Source: Microcoleus sp. bin38.metabat.b11b12b14.051
GTDB lineage: Bacteria > Cyanobacteriota > Cyanobacteriia > Cyanobacteriales > Microcoleaceae
Assembly: GCF_013299165.1 (NCBI RefSeq)
Contig: NZ_JAAFKD010000003.1
Span: 185,381-249,380, forward strand
Length of the DNA: 64,000 bases
Direction: 5' to 3'
The translations under genes were made by a program, and so were the position numbers. The notes beneath the pieces were generated by a model. That model was not told the origin of the DNA. It did no database searches and saw only the letters and a list, made by a program, of their open reading frames with translations. Positions 8,554 through 17,736 of the stretch are shown piece after piece; the first letter of the stretch is position 1; every line of letters begins with the position of its first letter.

Positions 8554-8859
8554 ATGCGACGTATTGACGTAATTGGAATCAGTATCGGCTTTTTTGCAGC
8601 AGGTGGGCTGACCTACTTGCTGCTGCAATTTGCCGGACTCGACAGCATGAATGCAGGGATCTGGAGTCAGCTATTTTTGGTTGTCGGCTTGGTTGGCTGG
8701 CTGGTGACTTATTTATTTCGAGCACTGACTCAAAGTATGACCTACAGCCAGCAACTGAAAGAGTACAAAGATGCTGTCTTGCAGAAGCAGCTCGATCAAC
8801 TCACTCCCGAAGAATTAGCTAAGCTGCAAGCCGAAATTGAGCAGGAAAAAGATAGTTAG
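8554..8859 (+). CDS. DUF3007 family membrane protein
   Basis: This is a 101-residue protein with two predicted membrane helices (about 5-26 and 37-59) and a charged C-terminal helix containing QLTPEELAKLQAEIEQE. The sequence and the position immediately after ndhL agree with the cyanobacterial DUF3007 family. A role connected with NDH-1 is suggested only by the conserved gene order. The ATG follows the ndhL TAA with zero spacing. A heptanucleotide array starts at its stop codon. Confidence 0.85.
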   Translation: MRRIDVIGISIGFFAAGGLTYLLLQFAGLDSMNAGIWSQLFLVVGLVGWLVTYLFRALTQSMTYSQQLKEYKDAVLQKQLDQLTPEELAKLQAEIEQEKDS

Positions 8860-9026
8860 TCAATAGTCAATAGTCAATAGTCAATGGTCATTGGTCATTG
8901 GTCATTGGTCATTGGTCATTGGTCATTGGTCAATGGTCATTGGTCAATGGTCAATGGTCAGTTGTCATTGGTCAATAGTCAGTTGTCATTGGTCAATGGT
9001 CAATGGTCAATGACTATTGGTCATTA
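8859..9026. repeat. heptanucleotide tandem array (TCATTGG/TCAATGG/TCAATAG)
   Basis: Roughly 24 consecutive 7-bp units of the form TCA(A/T)T(G/A)G, with some TCAGTTG variants, run from the stop codon of the DUF3007 gene. This is a short tandemly repeated repetitive (STRR) array as known from filamentous cyanobacteria. It is partly complementary to the array at 9148-9244. Confidence 0.92.
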
Positions 9027-9147
9027 AGTCTGTTTCTAATGACTGGAGCATCCCGAATTTGTAGTGTTTTTTTAGGAGTGCGAGCTTTTGGCTCGCTGTG
9101 TGAGAACCAGAAACCATTTCGATCGCGATCGCTCCGACATTATATGA

Positions 9148-9244
9148 TGACAAATAACTCATGACAAATAACTCATGACAAATGACAAATGACAACTGAC
9201 AACTGACAACTGACAACTGACAACTGACAACTGACAACTGACAA
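9148..9244. repeat. heptanucleotide array abutting the trpA start codon
   Basis: Two copies of a 14-mer TGACAAATAACTCA are followed by about ten units of TGACAAA or TGACAAC. The last unit runs straight into the ATG of trpA at 9245, so the trpA leader consists of repeat and has no Shine-Dalgarno sequence. The array is approximately inverse to that at 8859-9026. Confidence 0.92.
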
Positions 9245-10042
9245 ATGAGTATTTCTAATTGTTTTGAAACGTTACGCAAGAGCAATCAATGTGCGTTGAT
9301 TCCTTTTATTACTGCGGGCGATCCAGATTTGGAGACAACGGCGAAAGCACTGCAAGTTTTGGATGATAGCGGTGCAGATGCGATCGAGCTTGGCGTTCCC
9401 TATTCCGATCCGCTAGCTGACGGGCCGGTGATTCAAGCGGCTGCTACTAGGGCCTTGCAGCGGGGAACGCGGCTAGATCCGGTGCTGGAAATGGTGGCGA
9501 AAGTGAGTCCGAATTTGCGATCGCCCATAATTCTCTTCACATATTACAACCCGATTTTGTACAGAGGCATCGAAACCTTCTTGCAGCAAATCAAAAGTGC
9601 TGGAGTTCAAGGATTGGTTGTACCGGATTTGCCCTTAGAAGAAGCTGACAGCCTGATCCAACCCGCAAATAAATTAGGGATAGAACTAACATTGTTAGTG
9701 GCTCCCACAAGTCCTAAAAGTCGCATAGAAGCGATCGCCCGCCAGTCTCAAGGATTTATTTACTTAGTCAGCGTGACGGGGGTGACGGGAGTGCGCGAAG
9801 GCTTAGAAACGCGAGCAAAAGAGTTGCTCCAAGAAATCCGCAGCATCAGCGACAAACCCATCGGCGTTGGGTTTGGTATCTCGAAACCAGAACACGCTCG
9901 CCAAGTGAAAGAATGGGGTGCAGACGCTGCGATTGTTGGTAGTGCTTTTGTCAAACGCTTGGCTCAAGGCACTCCCGAAGAGGGCTTAGAAGCGATCGGC
10001 GAATTCTGTAAAAGTCTCAAAACAGCTATTCAAAATGATTAG
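9245..10042 (+). CDS. trpA: tryptophan synthase alpha chain
   Basis: This 265-residue TIM-barrel protein is of normal TrpA length. Key signatures are [14 protein letters not shown] (residues 19-32), the catalytic Glu in [19 protein letters not shown] (about 46-64), the catalytic Asp region [11 protein letters not shown], and [12 protein letters not shown] with IVGSAFVK near the phosphate site. TrpA cleaves indole-3-glycerol phosphate to indole and glyceraldehyde-3-phosphate and channels indole to TrpB. No other trp gene is adjacent, the usual scattered arrangement in cyanobacteria. The start is fixed by [11 protein letters not shown]; the repeat array ends at its ATG. A strong terminator lies about 105 bp after the stop. 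Confidence 0.97.
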   Translation: MSISNCFETLRKSNQCALIPFITAGDPDLETTAKALQVLDDSGADAIELGVPYSDPLADGPVIQAAATRALQRGTRLDPVLEMVAKVSPNLRSPIILFTYYNPILYRGIETFLQQIKSAGVQGLVVPDLPLEEADSLIQPANKLGIELTLLVAPTSPKSRIEAIARQSQGFIYLVSVTGVTGVREGLETRAKELLQEIRSISDKPIGVGFGISKPEHARQVKEWGADAAIVGSAFVKRLAQGTPEEGLEAIGEFCKSLKTAIQND

Positions 10043-10147
10043 TAACTGTGCAGATACTTTCAGCCATTAGACAGATGTGGGCGATCGCAATGTGCGGCGA
10101 CAATTGCAATTAAAGACCTTGTTGTACTTGAGATCATACACCACCTT

Positions 10148-10179
10148 CCTTCTGGTTCCTGACCGGAAGGTTTTTTTTT
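10148..10179 (+). terminator. rho-independent terminator after trpA
   Basis: A 9-bp stem, CCTTCTGGT (10148-10156) with ACCGGAAGG (10162-10170) and one T-G wobble, encloses a 5-nt loop and is followed by nine T residues (10171-10179). It lies 105 bp downstream of the trpA stop. It could also end a small RNA starting within that interval. Confidence 0.9.
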
Positions 10180-10563
10180 GCTACAAAAACGCAAAATATT
10201 TCAACGCAGCGCGCACGGATAGCCAAACGCCCAGCCAAGGCAAAGGAAACGGCATTGCGTTGTCCTGAGCCCGGTGCTGCGACTTTTAATAATAATTCGT
10301 AAAAGATTGAGGATTGTCGCATTTAATCAAGTACAGATACTGCCTGGGGACATGGCTGCGTAGGGACACGCAGTGCCGTGTCCCTACTGCATTTAATGAG
10401 ATTTAAAAATGCTATAACTTGAGGAATGTAACTTCAGATAGATAAAAAACTACTTTTTCTATTCGTATAATTAAAAAAGTGTTTGAATGTCTAATTCTGT
10501 CATGCTGGTCATCTACAGAACCATCAAACAGTTGAATATCTCACAATAGAAAGGAGCATTTTT
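10180..10563. repeat. non-coding spacer with a dispersed hairpin repeat
   Basis: No gene is seen. A perfect inverted repeat TAGGGACACG (10361-10370) and CGTGTCCCTA (10377-10386) with loop CAGTGC is part of a dispersed family: related sequence containing CAGTGCCGTATCCCTAC occurs near 17712. The last 60 bp should hold the promoter of the lipoprotein gene, whose RBS AAAGGAG is at 10551-10557. Confidence 0.6.
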
Positions 10564-11268
10564 ATGAACAGACTAACTGCTTTTCTGAAAAAAATTCGAG
10601 CTGTACAAATTTTAACCGTGTTTCTGGCGGGCATTTTAGTGTTTGTGAGCACGGCCTGCAACCGGGCTGATGTAGCGTCGGCAAAAACTGCCGACAAAAT
10701 TAGACAAGAAGTGCCTTCAGGGGCTGTAACTTCCGAATACAAAGGCGGCCAAAATCAATACGCCGATACAGATCCCAGAGACAAAAACGCTGCTGCTGCT
10801 GAAGCAAAAGCTCAGTTTCTCAAGGAGCAAGCGCAACAACGCATCGAGACTAAATCTAGCAGCAACGTGGGCGAAAATGTGCGGCGGGTAGCAGACGACG
10901 CGCCGGAAAAACTAGACCAAATCGGCGAAAAACTAAATGACGACGCTCGCACGGCTCAGCGTAAAGCTGATGAGTTTGGCGACAAAACCAAACAAGGTTT
11001 TTCTAATCTTAAAGAAAACACTCGCGAAGGCTTGAAGGGAGCAAAAGAGATTGTTAAAGAAGCGACAGAAGGAGCAAAAGAAAGAGTAGCAGAGGGTACT
11101 GAGTCGCTGAAATACAATACCGCTCAAGGTCAAGAAAATGTCAAAAATGCAGCGCGCAAAGTAAAATACAGCGCTGAAGATGCCTCCGACAAGGTTCGCG
11201 CCAAAGTGAATCGAGATATCGACAAAACTCAACGAGCAGCAGAAAGAGCGGCAGACGCGATCGACTAA
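10564..11268 (+). CDS. LEA-like repetitive lipoprotein
   Basis: The 234-residue product has a basic start, a hydrophobic segment (about 14-30) and a lipobox-like STAC ending at Cys32, so it is probably a lipoprotein. The rest is hydrophilic, alanine-, lysine- and glutamate-rich, with repeating 11-mer-like segments (DDARTAQRKADEFGDKTKQG; KEATEGAKERVAEGTE; DASDKVRAKVNRDIDKTQRA) as in group 3 LEA or apolipoprotein-like helices. It resembles a cyanobacterial lipoprotein family I recall as DUF6658. A role in membrane or stress protection is inferred from composition only. A good RBS (AAAGGAG) precedes the ATG, and the spacing suggests a single-gene unit. Confidence 0.8.
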   Translation: MNRLTAFLKKIRAVQILTVFLAGILVFVSTACNRADVASAKTADKIRQEVPSGAVTSEYKGGQNQYADTDPRDKNAAAAEAKAQFLKEQAQQRIETKSSSNVGENVRRVADDAPEKLDQIGEKLNDDARTAQRKADEFGDKTKQGFSNLKENTREGLKGAKEIVKEATEGAKERVAEGTESLKYNTAQGQENVKNAARKVKYSAEDASDKVRAKVNRDIDKTQRAAERAADAID

Positions 11269-11939
11269 TTTCAGATAACGCTGCTTCTAGAGCGGCGGGA
11301 ATCTACATTTGGACAGGGGTTAAAATCCCTGTCTCATAGCTCGCAGTCGTCTTCAAACGACTGCATATTAATTATATTTCCGTCGGTTTCCCACCCCCAA
11401 TAGGGCTAATCAGCCCGGAAGTAGAGTGCAGGGCGCGTTTCTCCAGAATGAAACAGCCGGCACTTTTTGCCGTGCGGACTTCAGTGCTGCTGATTTCACA
11501 ACGGATTTTTTTTAATTTCTATAGATTTGATTGGGATTTTTTAAGGTAATAATTTTTCCCTCGGCTATCGGAAATTTTGCCGATCGACTTATATTAAATT
11601 CACTTAATTAGATATTGTATTGTCATAACACGATACTGCCGTGTTGCTACTGTATTTTCGATTCATTTAAGTGGCTTTAATATTAAAAGCACAAAAACAT
11701 ACGTAAGTAACCACCTCCGATAGCGATCGCCCAAGTATAAAATGTTGGTGTTTAACAAATAAGTATTATTTTTGATTGGCAGCTATAAAATTTTGCAGTT
11801 TATGCCGTAAGATAGATACACTAACTTTTATCAAGTCAGTGTCAAGCTTGAGGTCAGCCGATATGGATGCAACAGTAGATGTAGTAGATTTGACTGCGGT
11901 GCTCCCTGGAGATCGCCCGATCGCCCAATAGCACATTGA
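11269..11939. other. long non-coding region with palindromic repeat
   Basis: About 670 bp, mostly AT-rich and without coding character. It contains a perfect hairpin GCAGTCGT-CTTCAA-ACGACTGC at 11343-11364 within a stretch (11310-11400) that looks like a dispersed intergenic repeat. There is no T-tract after the hairpin. A 22-codon ATG frame at 11863-11931 (MDATVDVVDLTAVLP...) is too short to judge. Confidence 0.4.
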
Positions 11940-12263
11940 TTGTCGATCGGCTGTCGGATTGCGATCGAGAAAAACTTACAACTCGCCCTTCGCAAGCTCT
12001 TAGAGTTTCGCCACGGGCGTGCCACCGTCAAAAATCTCGATATTCCCGGCACAATTCCTGCCCGCAGCCTACAACCCTATCCCCGCTCCTATGCTCCTAC
12101 GCCCTTGTCGTGGATTTCCGCGACGCGGCACTGCCACAATCCGATCGAGTTACACCAGCAGCAGTTTGCATCGCTCCAAATAGTTCTGAAGCGAACAAAC
12201 ATTCTCGACGAACTTGAACGGAAACCAGTTATTCACAGATATCTAAAATATCTCTATATTTAA
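11940..12263 (+). other. doubtful ORF, possible gene remnant
   Basis: A TTG-started frame of 107 codons (LRKLLEFRHGRATVKNLDIP; ISATRHCHNPIELHQQQFAS) has no recognisable domain. A second frame is open over much of the same interval. It may be the decayed remains of a gene, or the missing 5' part of the kinase downstream, but I see no STK or AAA motif in it. Confidence 0.15.
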
Positions 12264-12415
12264 AAGTATCTTGATAGTAATTGGTGAATCTTAATCGTAT
12301 CGGATTTAGCAAAAAATGCAACGGATTCGCGATATATTCCCTACGCGATCCGAAGCAGATCGACAGGGGGGATGCAGGCAAAATTCACTTTGAAAATTGT
12401 TTTGCAATAATAACG

Positions 12416-14809
12416 ATGACAAACGAATTTTACGATGCGCTGGGACATTTGGCAATCTATGCAGGTGCGGCACCGACGCAGCGCAAACAAATACTCAAGC
12501 GCGTTTGGAGCAGTCAGAAAAAACTCAAAGAATGCGCCTACTTTACCCCGCTCGATTACCAGCACAAGTTCGAGCTAGTTGAGGCAGAATGGCTGCGCGT
12601 TTTGGGGAAGAATGCAGAAGCAATGGAAATGTACGATCGAGCTATAGCCGGAGCTAAAGCTAACGAATATTTGCAAGAAGAAGCTCTGGCTGGCGAACTA
12701 GCTGCGAAGTTTTACCTGTCATTGGGAAGAGAAAAGATTGCCAGAGTCTACATTACAGATGCCTATGATTGCTATATCCGCTGTGGAGAACAAGCAAAAA
12801 TTGATGAGTTAGAAAAAGACTATCCTCAATTGGTCTCCCCAATTTTGCCACCTGCAAAAAATGCGGCTAATTCATTAGCAATTTTGCCCACAACTGCCGA
12901 CAAAAATGAATCGCTGCATCCATTTGTTCATCCGTCTGTATCGGCTCTCGTCTCAGATTTGGAAAGTTTTGCAAATCAGCTAGCAGCTTGTCAAATGCTG
13001 TCTAGGGAAATACAACTCGATCGCCTGATTGCGAAACTGATCCAACTAACGCTGACAAATACAGGCGCTGACAAAGCAGTGCTGATTTTGCCAAACTGCA
13101 ATCAATGGCAAATTGCTGCTGCCAGCACGATCGACAATTTGGGAGTCGATCGCGCGATCGGCTTAGCATCCCCAATACTCGATCTCCACAGCGATATCCT
13201 GCCCCTCAAAATTGTTGACTGCGTTAAAAACTTCTTGAAACCTGTGATTGTGCGGGCTCTCGCTGAAAAATCGGATTGGGATGCCGACTCTTACATCCTC
13301 ACCTACCAACCGCAGAGCCTGTTGTGTTGGCCGATTCTCGATCGAGACAACTTAGTCGGCATTTTGTATCTAGAAAATCGGTTAAAAGCAGGAGTTTTTA
13401 CGCGCGATCGCCTGCAAATGCTCAATCTCCTGTCTTCCCAAGCAGCCATCAGTTTGCAAAATGCTCTGCTGTATAAAAAATCTCATGATTACAGCCAACA
13501 ATTAGAGCGAGCGCTAACAAAATTTAGCCGCACAAAAGCTCAGCTTGCGGAGCAGAAACAAATGCTGCAAGCGATTATTGATGTGGCTCCAATTTGGATT
13601 TGGATGGTTAATCCCAGCGGTAAAGTACAGTTTTTTAACAAGACATTTTGTCAAGATATCGGCGTGCCTCTGAGCGCTTTCCTAGCTGTAGATCACTACA
13701 AAGATATACTGGGAGAAAATGCAGCAAGCTGTATGGCTTCAGATGCGGCCTGCCTTGCCCAAGATTCGCCGCATTACTCCAGCGAAACTCTCACATTGGT
13801 TGACGGCAAAGAACACTATTTAGAAGTTACAAAAGTCAAATTAAAAAATTTACAGGGCGAGACGATCGGGATTATTGGTTTGGGCGTTGATGCCACGGAT
13901 CGCAAGCATTCAGAGGAAGTTTTGCAACAGCAAAATCAGCGCCTAGAACAAACTTTAAAAGAATTACAACAAACGCAACTGCAACTCATACAAAACGAGA
14001 AAATGTCGGCCTTAGGTAATTTAGTTGCCGGAATAGCCCACGAAATTAACAATCCGATTGGGTTTGTTTCAGGAAATTTAAACGAAGCTAAAAGGAGTTT
14101 GGAAGATGTTGTGCAACAATTAGAACTGTATCGCTCCAATGCACCGAAATCTCAAATTACCGAGCACGCCGAAGAGATTGACCTCGATTATCTCTTGAAA
14201 GATTTACCGAAGATGATTGATTCGATGCGAGTCGGGTGCGATCGCATTTCCAGCATCAGCACCAGCCTCCGCACCTTTTCCCGAGGCGACAAAGACTACA
14301 AAGTTGGCTTTAATATTCACGAGGGTATTGATAGCGCGATTTTAATTTTGAAACACCGCCTCAAAGGCAATCAATACCGCCCGCAGATCGCAGTGATGGC
14401 TAAATACGCCAATTTTCCTAAAATTGAATGTTTTCCCGGTCAATTGAATCAAGTTTTTATGAACCTGCTCGCCAATGCGATCGATGCCTTAGAAGAGTCA
14501 AATCAAGGACGCAGTTTTGAGGAAATTGCTGCCAATCCCAACTGCATCAAGATTAGCACCGAGCTACTGGAATCCGGGCAGATTAAAATTACAATTGCTG
14601 ATAACGGCACGGGGATGACAGAGAATGTAAAAAAACAGATATTCGACCATTTGTTCACGACAAAAGGCGTCGGTAAAGGCACCGGATTGGGGTTGGCAAT
14701 TGTCCGTCAGATTGTGGTAGAAAAACATGGCGGCACTATTGATGTAAATGCAGAGCCGGGAGTTGGCACTGAATTTGCGATCGTTTTGCCTGTCAAAGAT
14801 AAATTATAA
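12416..14809 (+). CDS. GAF-PAS histidine kinase resembling the C-terminal half of giant STK/AAA kinases
   Basis: From the ATG at 12416 this is 797 residues. Residues 1-125 match the helical (TPR-like) segment that precedes the GAF domain in the giant cyanobacterial Ser/Thr kinase-AAA-GAF-histidine kinases: HKFELVEAEWLRVLGKNAEA, EEALAGELAAKFYL and the closing LEKDYPQL. A GAF domain follows (about 190-350), a coiled coil, a PAS domain (about 385-500), and a kinase core with H542 in GIAHEINNPIGF, N box QVFMNLLANAIDAL, ADNGTGMTEN and GTGLGLAIV. The N-terminal protein kinase and AAA parts are missing. A GTG at 12281 would add 45 unmatched residues. It is cytoplasmic and an orphan kinase. Confidence 0.85.
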   Translation: MTNEFYDALGHLAIYAGAAPTQRKQILKRVWSSQKKLKECAYFTPLDYQHKFELVEAEWLRVLGKNAEAMEMYDRAIAGAKANEYLQEEALAGELAAKFYLSLGREKIARVYITDAYDCYIRCGEQAKIDELEKDYPQLVSPILPPAKNAANSLAILPTTADKNESLHPFVHPSVSALVSDLESFANQLAACQMLSREIQLDRLIAKLIQLTLTNTGADKAVLILPNCNQWQIAAASTIDNLGVDRAIGLASPILDLHSDILPLKIVDCVKNFLKPVIVRALAEKSDWDADSYILTYQPQSLLCWPILDRDNLVGILYLENRLKAGVFTRDRLQMLNLLSSQAAISLQNALLYKKSHDYSQQLERALTKFSRTKAQLAEQKQMLQAIIDVAPIWIWMVNPSGKVQFFNKTFCQDIGVPLSAFLAVDHYKDILGENAASCMASDAACLAQDSPHYSSETLTLVDGKEHYLEVTKVKLKNLQGETIGIIGLGVDATDRKHSEEVLQQQNQRLEQTLKELQQTQLQLIQNEKMSALGNLVAGIAHEINNPIGFVSGNLNEAKRSLEDVVQQLELYRSNAPKSQITEHAEEIDLDYLLKDLPKMIDSMRVGCDRISSISTSLRTFSRGDKDYKVGFNIHEGIDSAILILKHRLKGNQYRPQIAVMAKYANFPKIECFPGQLNQVFMNLLANAIDALEESNQGRSFEEIAANPNCIKISTELLESGQIKITIADNGTGMTENVKKQIFDHLFTTKGVGKGTGLGLAIVRQIVVEKHGGTIDVNAEPGVGTEFAIVLPVKDKL

Positions 14810-15197
14810 TGCCATAGGGTTTAGTTACTGCTGGTGATGGCAAGGAACGCGATCGCTTCGCTCACCTTTCACTCGCTCCGAAAACCAGGGTTAACAACCC
14901 TTATTGCTCTACAGATTCTATCGCTCCGCTGCCTCAAAATCGCAAATTGCCGATCGCCCCTCACAGATATAGCCGAGTCTCACTCATGTGAGGTACAGGT
15001 TCTGATTTTAGATTTTAGATTTTAGATTGGGGGATTGGGGGATTGAGGGATTGAGGGATTGAGGGATTAATACCTCATCTTTCTGAGAAATGCTATAGAC
15101 ATCAATTATCTGTAGCAAGATTTCACAAATTTGATTGATGCCAGGCCAAAGAGGGAGGCTCCCGCAGCGACAGATATCCCTCTTGGCAAAACAACCT
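14810..15197. repeat. spacer with tandem array (GATTTTA and GGGGATT/GAGGGATT units)
   Basis: No gene is seen in this 388 bp. At 15004-15069 there are three GATTTTA units, then about two GGGGGATT and four GAGGGATT units. The first 150 bp carry HIP1 sites and look like decayed sequence. The last part lies downstream of the ABC gene on the other strand, and I see no clear terminator. Confidence 0.7.
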
Positions 15198-16187
15198 TCA
15201 ACTGCTCGAATAAATCCCTCTTTCTTCTAGTTGCTGCATAAAAAATTCTTCCAGAGAAGGCTTCGCCAAATTCATGCTAATGAGCTGCCCTCCCGTATTC
15301 CTGAGACTAGAAATAAACTCCTGCGGATCGCCCTGCAAATGACCGTACCACAAATCGAGTTCGACCTGCATATCCGGTATCCATTTTTGCAGGATATTCA
15401 AATGTCCGCCCCTACCTTGAACGCGGTAAGTTTCTGTTTTACCCAGCAATTCGTCTATCGCCCCAGTGCAGATTAATTCACCTCTCGCCAAAATTGCCAC
15501 TCGATCGCAAATCTTCTCCACATCTGAAAGTACGTGCGAGTTAAAAAAAATCGTTTTTCCTTGATTTTTTAGCGCCAAAATTATCTCTCGCATCTGATAG
15601 CGTCCCATCGGATCTAAGCCCGACATCGGCTCGTCCAAAAATACCACATCTGGATTGTTAATCAAAGCTTGAGCCATGCCGATCCGCTGCAACATTCCCT
15701 TAGAATACTGGCGCAACTGTTTTTTAATTGCCGCCGATTGAGCTAGCCCAACTAAGTCTAGCAAATGCGGAATTCGCTGCCGCTGAATCGAGGGTGGAAT
15801 TTCAAACAGCCCCGCCGCAAACTGCAAGAATTCCCAGCCCGTGAGATAATCGTAAAAGTAGGGATTTTCCGGCAAGTAGCCGACTCGCCGCTTGACAGCG
15901 CGATCGCCCAAAGGCTTACCCAACAGCAGCGCCCTGCCCGAAGTCGGCCGCACTATCCCCAGCAAAGTCTTCAGCAGCGTAGTTTTTCCCGCTCCATTTT
16001 GCCCTAGCAGCCCGAAAGTTTCCCCCTCAGAAACACTCAGAGTGCAACTTTTGAGCGATTCAATCTTTTGGTTCATCCAGAAGCCAGTACGGTAGAACTT
16101 CCCCAGATTAAATGTTTCCACCACTGGGGTAGCTCCGGGCGCGGGAGTGGGAGTTGGCGCATCTACAAGAGGTTCCATTGTCGTCAT
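15198..16187 (-). CDS. ABC transporter ATP-binding protein
   Basis: A 329-residue ATPase with Walker A LGQNGAGKTT (61-70), signature YSKGM (161-165), Walker B VVFLDEP (181-187), D-loop SGLD and H-loop H218 in FFNSHVLSD. A 20-residue Pro/Thr-rich stretch precedes the domain; the C-terminal 90 residues look like the extension seen in CcmA/NatA-type ABC-2 exporter ATPases. The cognate membrane subunit is not beside it, so the substrate is unknown. The two start options (16187, or 16178 at the second ATG) differ by three codons. It is transcribed alone, divergently from the small membrane protein gene at 16289. Confidence 0.92.
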   Translation of the reverse strand: MTTMEPLVDAPTPTPAPGATPVVETFNLGKFYRTGFWMNQKIESLKSCTLSVSEGETFGLLGQNGAGKTTLLKTLLGIVRPTSGRALLLGKPLGDRAVKRRVGYLPENPYFYDYLTGWEFLQFAAGLFEIPPSIQRQRIPHLLDLVGLAQSAAIKKQLRQYSKGMLQRIGMAQALINNPDVVFLDEPMSGLDPMGRYQMREIILALKNQGKTIFFNSHVLSDVEKICDRVAILARGELICTGAIDELLGKTETYRVQGRGGHLNILQKWIPDMQVELDLWYGHLQGDPQEFISSLRNTGGQLISMNLAKPSLEEFFMQQLEERGIYSSS

Positions 16188-16288
16188 CTAAATAAGTAGC
16201 ACCTGATTATATTCTATGGCATGAGTCTCACAATCGTTGCTCGCTTTGATGCTAAACTTATAGGAGCTGCACTTACAATTTTGCGAAT

Positions 16289-16510
16289 ATGGAACGTTCA
16301 AAAATTATTGCTATTATCACTGGGGTAATTTCTATAGTTTTAGCAGTTGCCTACCTGCTGCTAGTCACACTCCTCGACTTCCGAGGCGAAATGGTGCCCG
16401 CACCTCAAAGTTATTTGCCCGGATCGATACCCCTCCAGCAAATAGCTGCTGCTGATTTGATGCAGGCGGGCGCTGACGGTGCGAACTCGATCGCGATCGA
16501 AACAATATAA
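16289..16510 (+). CDS. small single-span membrane protein
   Basis: This 73-residue product has one strong hydrophobic helix (about 6-30: IIAIITGVISIVLAVAYLLL) followed by LLDFRGEMVPAP and a polar tail. I recall short cyanobacterial hypothetical proteins of this type with the DFRGEM motif; the function is unknown. The ORF stops at 16508-16510, but the same frame, after two TAA codons, continues into the IMS-domain ORF. Either these are two genes or one interrupted one. It is divergent from the ABC ATPase gene, with 101 bp between them. Confidence 0.6.
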   Translation: MERSKIIAIITGVISIVLAVAYLLLVTLLDFRGEMVPAPQSYLPGSIPLQQIAAADLMQAGADGANSIAIETI

Positions 16511-16576
16511 TCACATTAAAATTCCGCAATCTCGCCACTAAATTATGTAGATCAAGTTTCTATCGCAACTCCTTTA

Positions 16577-17053
16577 TTGTTGGCTGCAACCGCGCCGGCC
16601 CAAAAATTAGCTGCTGGCGCCCAACAACTACCACCAACAAATTATCGCCAAAATTATATCAGTCAATCCCAAAACATTACTCTCGGACAAGCATCCGATT
16701 TAATTGGCAAATGGTTGGATGCGAAACAGACAATATTTGCTCCTCCCTTCGATCGCCAATTGCTGGCTAGAATGACTACAGGAATTTTGTATTCCGATAC
16801 TGTAAAGGCGATCGACTATTTGAACACCAGTAATTCTCGCTATCGGTACGGCGTCCAAAAACTCGAATCAGTCGAACGCTTTGCAGCATCTGGGAACAAA
16901 GCCACTATTGAAGTCAAAATCACCGAAGATGCGACTCTTTACAAAAACGGCAAAGTCGATAGTAGCAGTTTTAACACCAAGGTAATTCGGTACACATTAG
17001 AGTATTGGGACGGCATTTGGAAAATAGCCGATTCCCAAGTTATGAGTAAATAG
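16577..17053 (+). CDS. IMS-domain (DUF4101/ARC6-like) protein, possibly 5'-truncated
   Basis: The 158-residue frame contains an IMS/DUF4101 domain: ASDLIGKWLDAKQTIFAPPF, LARMTTGILYSDTVKAIDYL, RYRYGVQKLESVERFAASGN, then VIRYTLEYWDGIWKIADSQV. This domain forms the C-terminus of ARC6/Ftn2 and of several cyanobacterial membrane or Ser/Thr-kinase proteins. The only start is a TTG at 16577; the frame is open back to 16520, where a TAA stands, and is the same frame as the upstream membrane ORF. It is therefore either a small secreted-type protein (LLLAATAPAQ could belong to an export signal) or the downstream part of a gene broken by two stops. Confidence 0.6.
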   Translation: MLAATAPAQKLAAGAQQLPPTNYRQNYISQSQNITLGQASDLIGKWLDAKQTIFAPPFDRQLLARMTTGILYSDTVKAIDYLNTSNSRYRYGVQKLESVERFAASGNKATIEVKITEDATLYKNGKVDSSSFNTKVIRYTLEYWDGIWKIADSQVMSK

Positions 17054-17736
17054 TCAGATATCGCTACTCTTCGGGCGGGGGCGGATAACTTATTTGTAAG
17101 TGCAATAAGAGCCCAGCTTACCTATAGAACCCATTTGATATCTCTTCTGCGTAAATCTCAGAAACCGGGTTTCTATCGGTATTTCTCGTGACCAACCCAA
17201 AAACTCGTAGAAACCCGGTTTCTTGCCCCGGGCGTAAATCTCAGAAACCGGGTTAATCTCGATATTTCTCGTCACCCAACCCAAAAACTCAAAGATGTCA
17301 AATGGGTTCTATAAATTCACCTTGATAGCCAAGATTGCACAAATAACTAGGACGGGCAGGATGCCCGTCCCACACAAATCATTTTTTCTTGTGGGATGGG
17401 CAGGAAAGCCCGTCCCAAAATATGATTAAAATGAATTTTGCCAGCTTGTCTGATCGAGCAGCTTCAAGTCAATATAAATACCCGTAGGGACTAAGGGTCA
17501 GCCCAAAGCCGTGTCAACTTAATGTCAAACGTCGTTAGAGATTGCTATTTAGTAATTAGGGCCCCTAACCCCCCCTAGCCCCCCCTTGTTAAGGGGGGGG
17601 ACAAGAATATTTTCTTTCGTCCCCCAAAGCATCGGGGGATGCGAGGGGGTGAGAAACTCGGCTAAGAGCAAGATTTATCATTGCCCTCAGGCGATTGTTG
17701 ACACCAATGGGCAGTGCCGTATCCCTACATTAGCTA
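17054..17736. repeat. 683 bp spacer built of dispersed repeats
   Basis: No gene. A pair of direct copies around 17155-17225 and 17235-17290 carries AGAAACCGGGTT and the AACCCAAAAACTC motif, with the palindrome AGAAACCGGGTTTCT; a related piece occurs near 23030. Two copies of GGGCAGGA(T/A)(A/G)(G/C)CCCGTCCCA lie at 17354-17374 and 17398-17416. A C/G-rich block at 17560-17655 is related to 36260-36335, both ending GGGATGCGAGGGGG. These are dispersed intergenic repeats, some able to form hairpins. Confidence 0.7.

Noticed and set aside
8859..9244. CRISPR or origin-type iterons
   Set aside because: Units are only 7 bp, strictly tandem and of the common STRR type found in most spacers of the window; no replication gene is nearby.
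10043..10180. A small RNA gene ending at the strong terminator after trpA
   Set aside because: The terminator is well placed for trpA itself, and I found no recognisable promoter or known cyanobacterial sRNA motif in the 105 bp.
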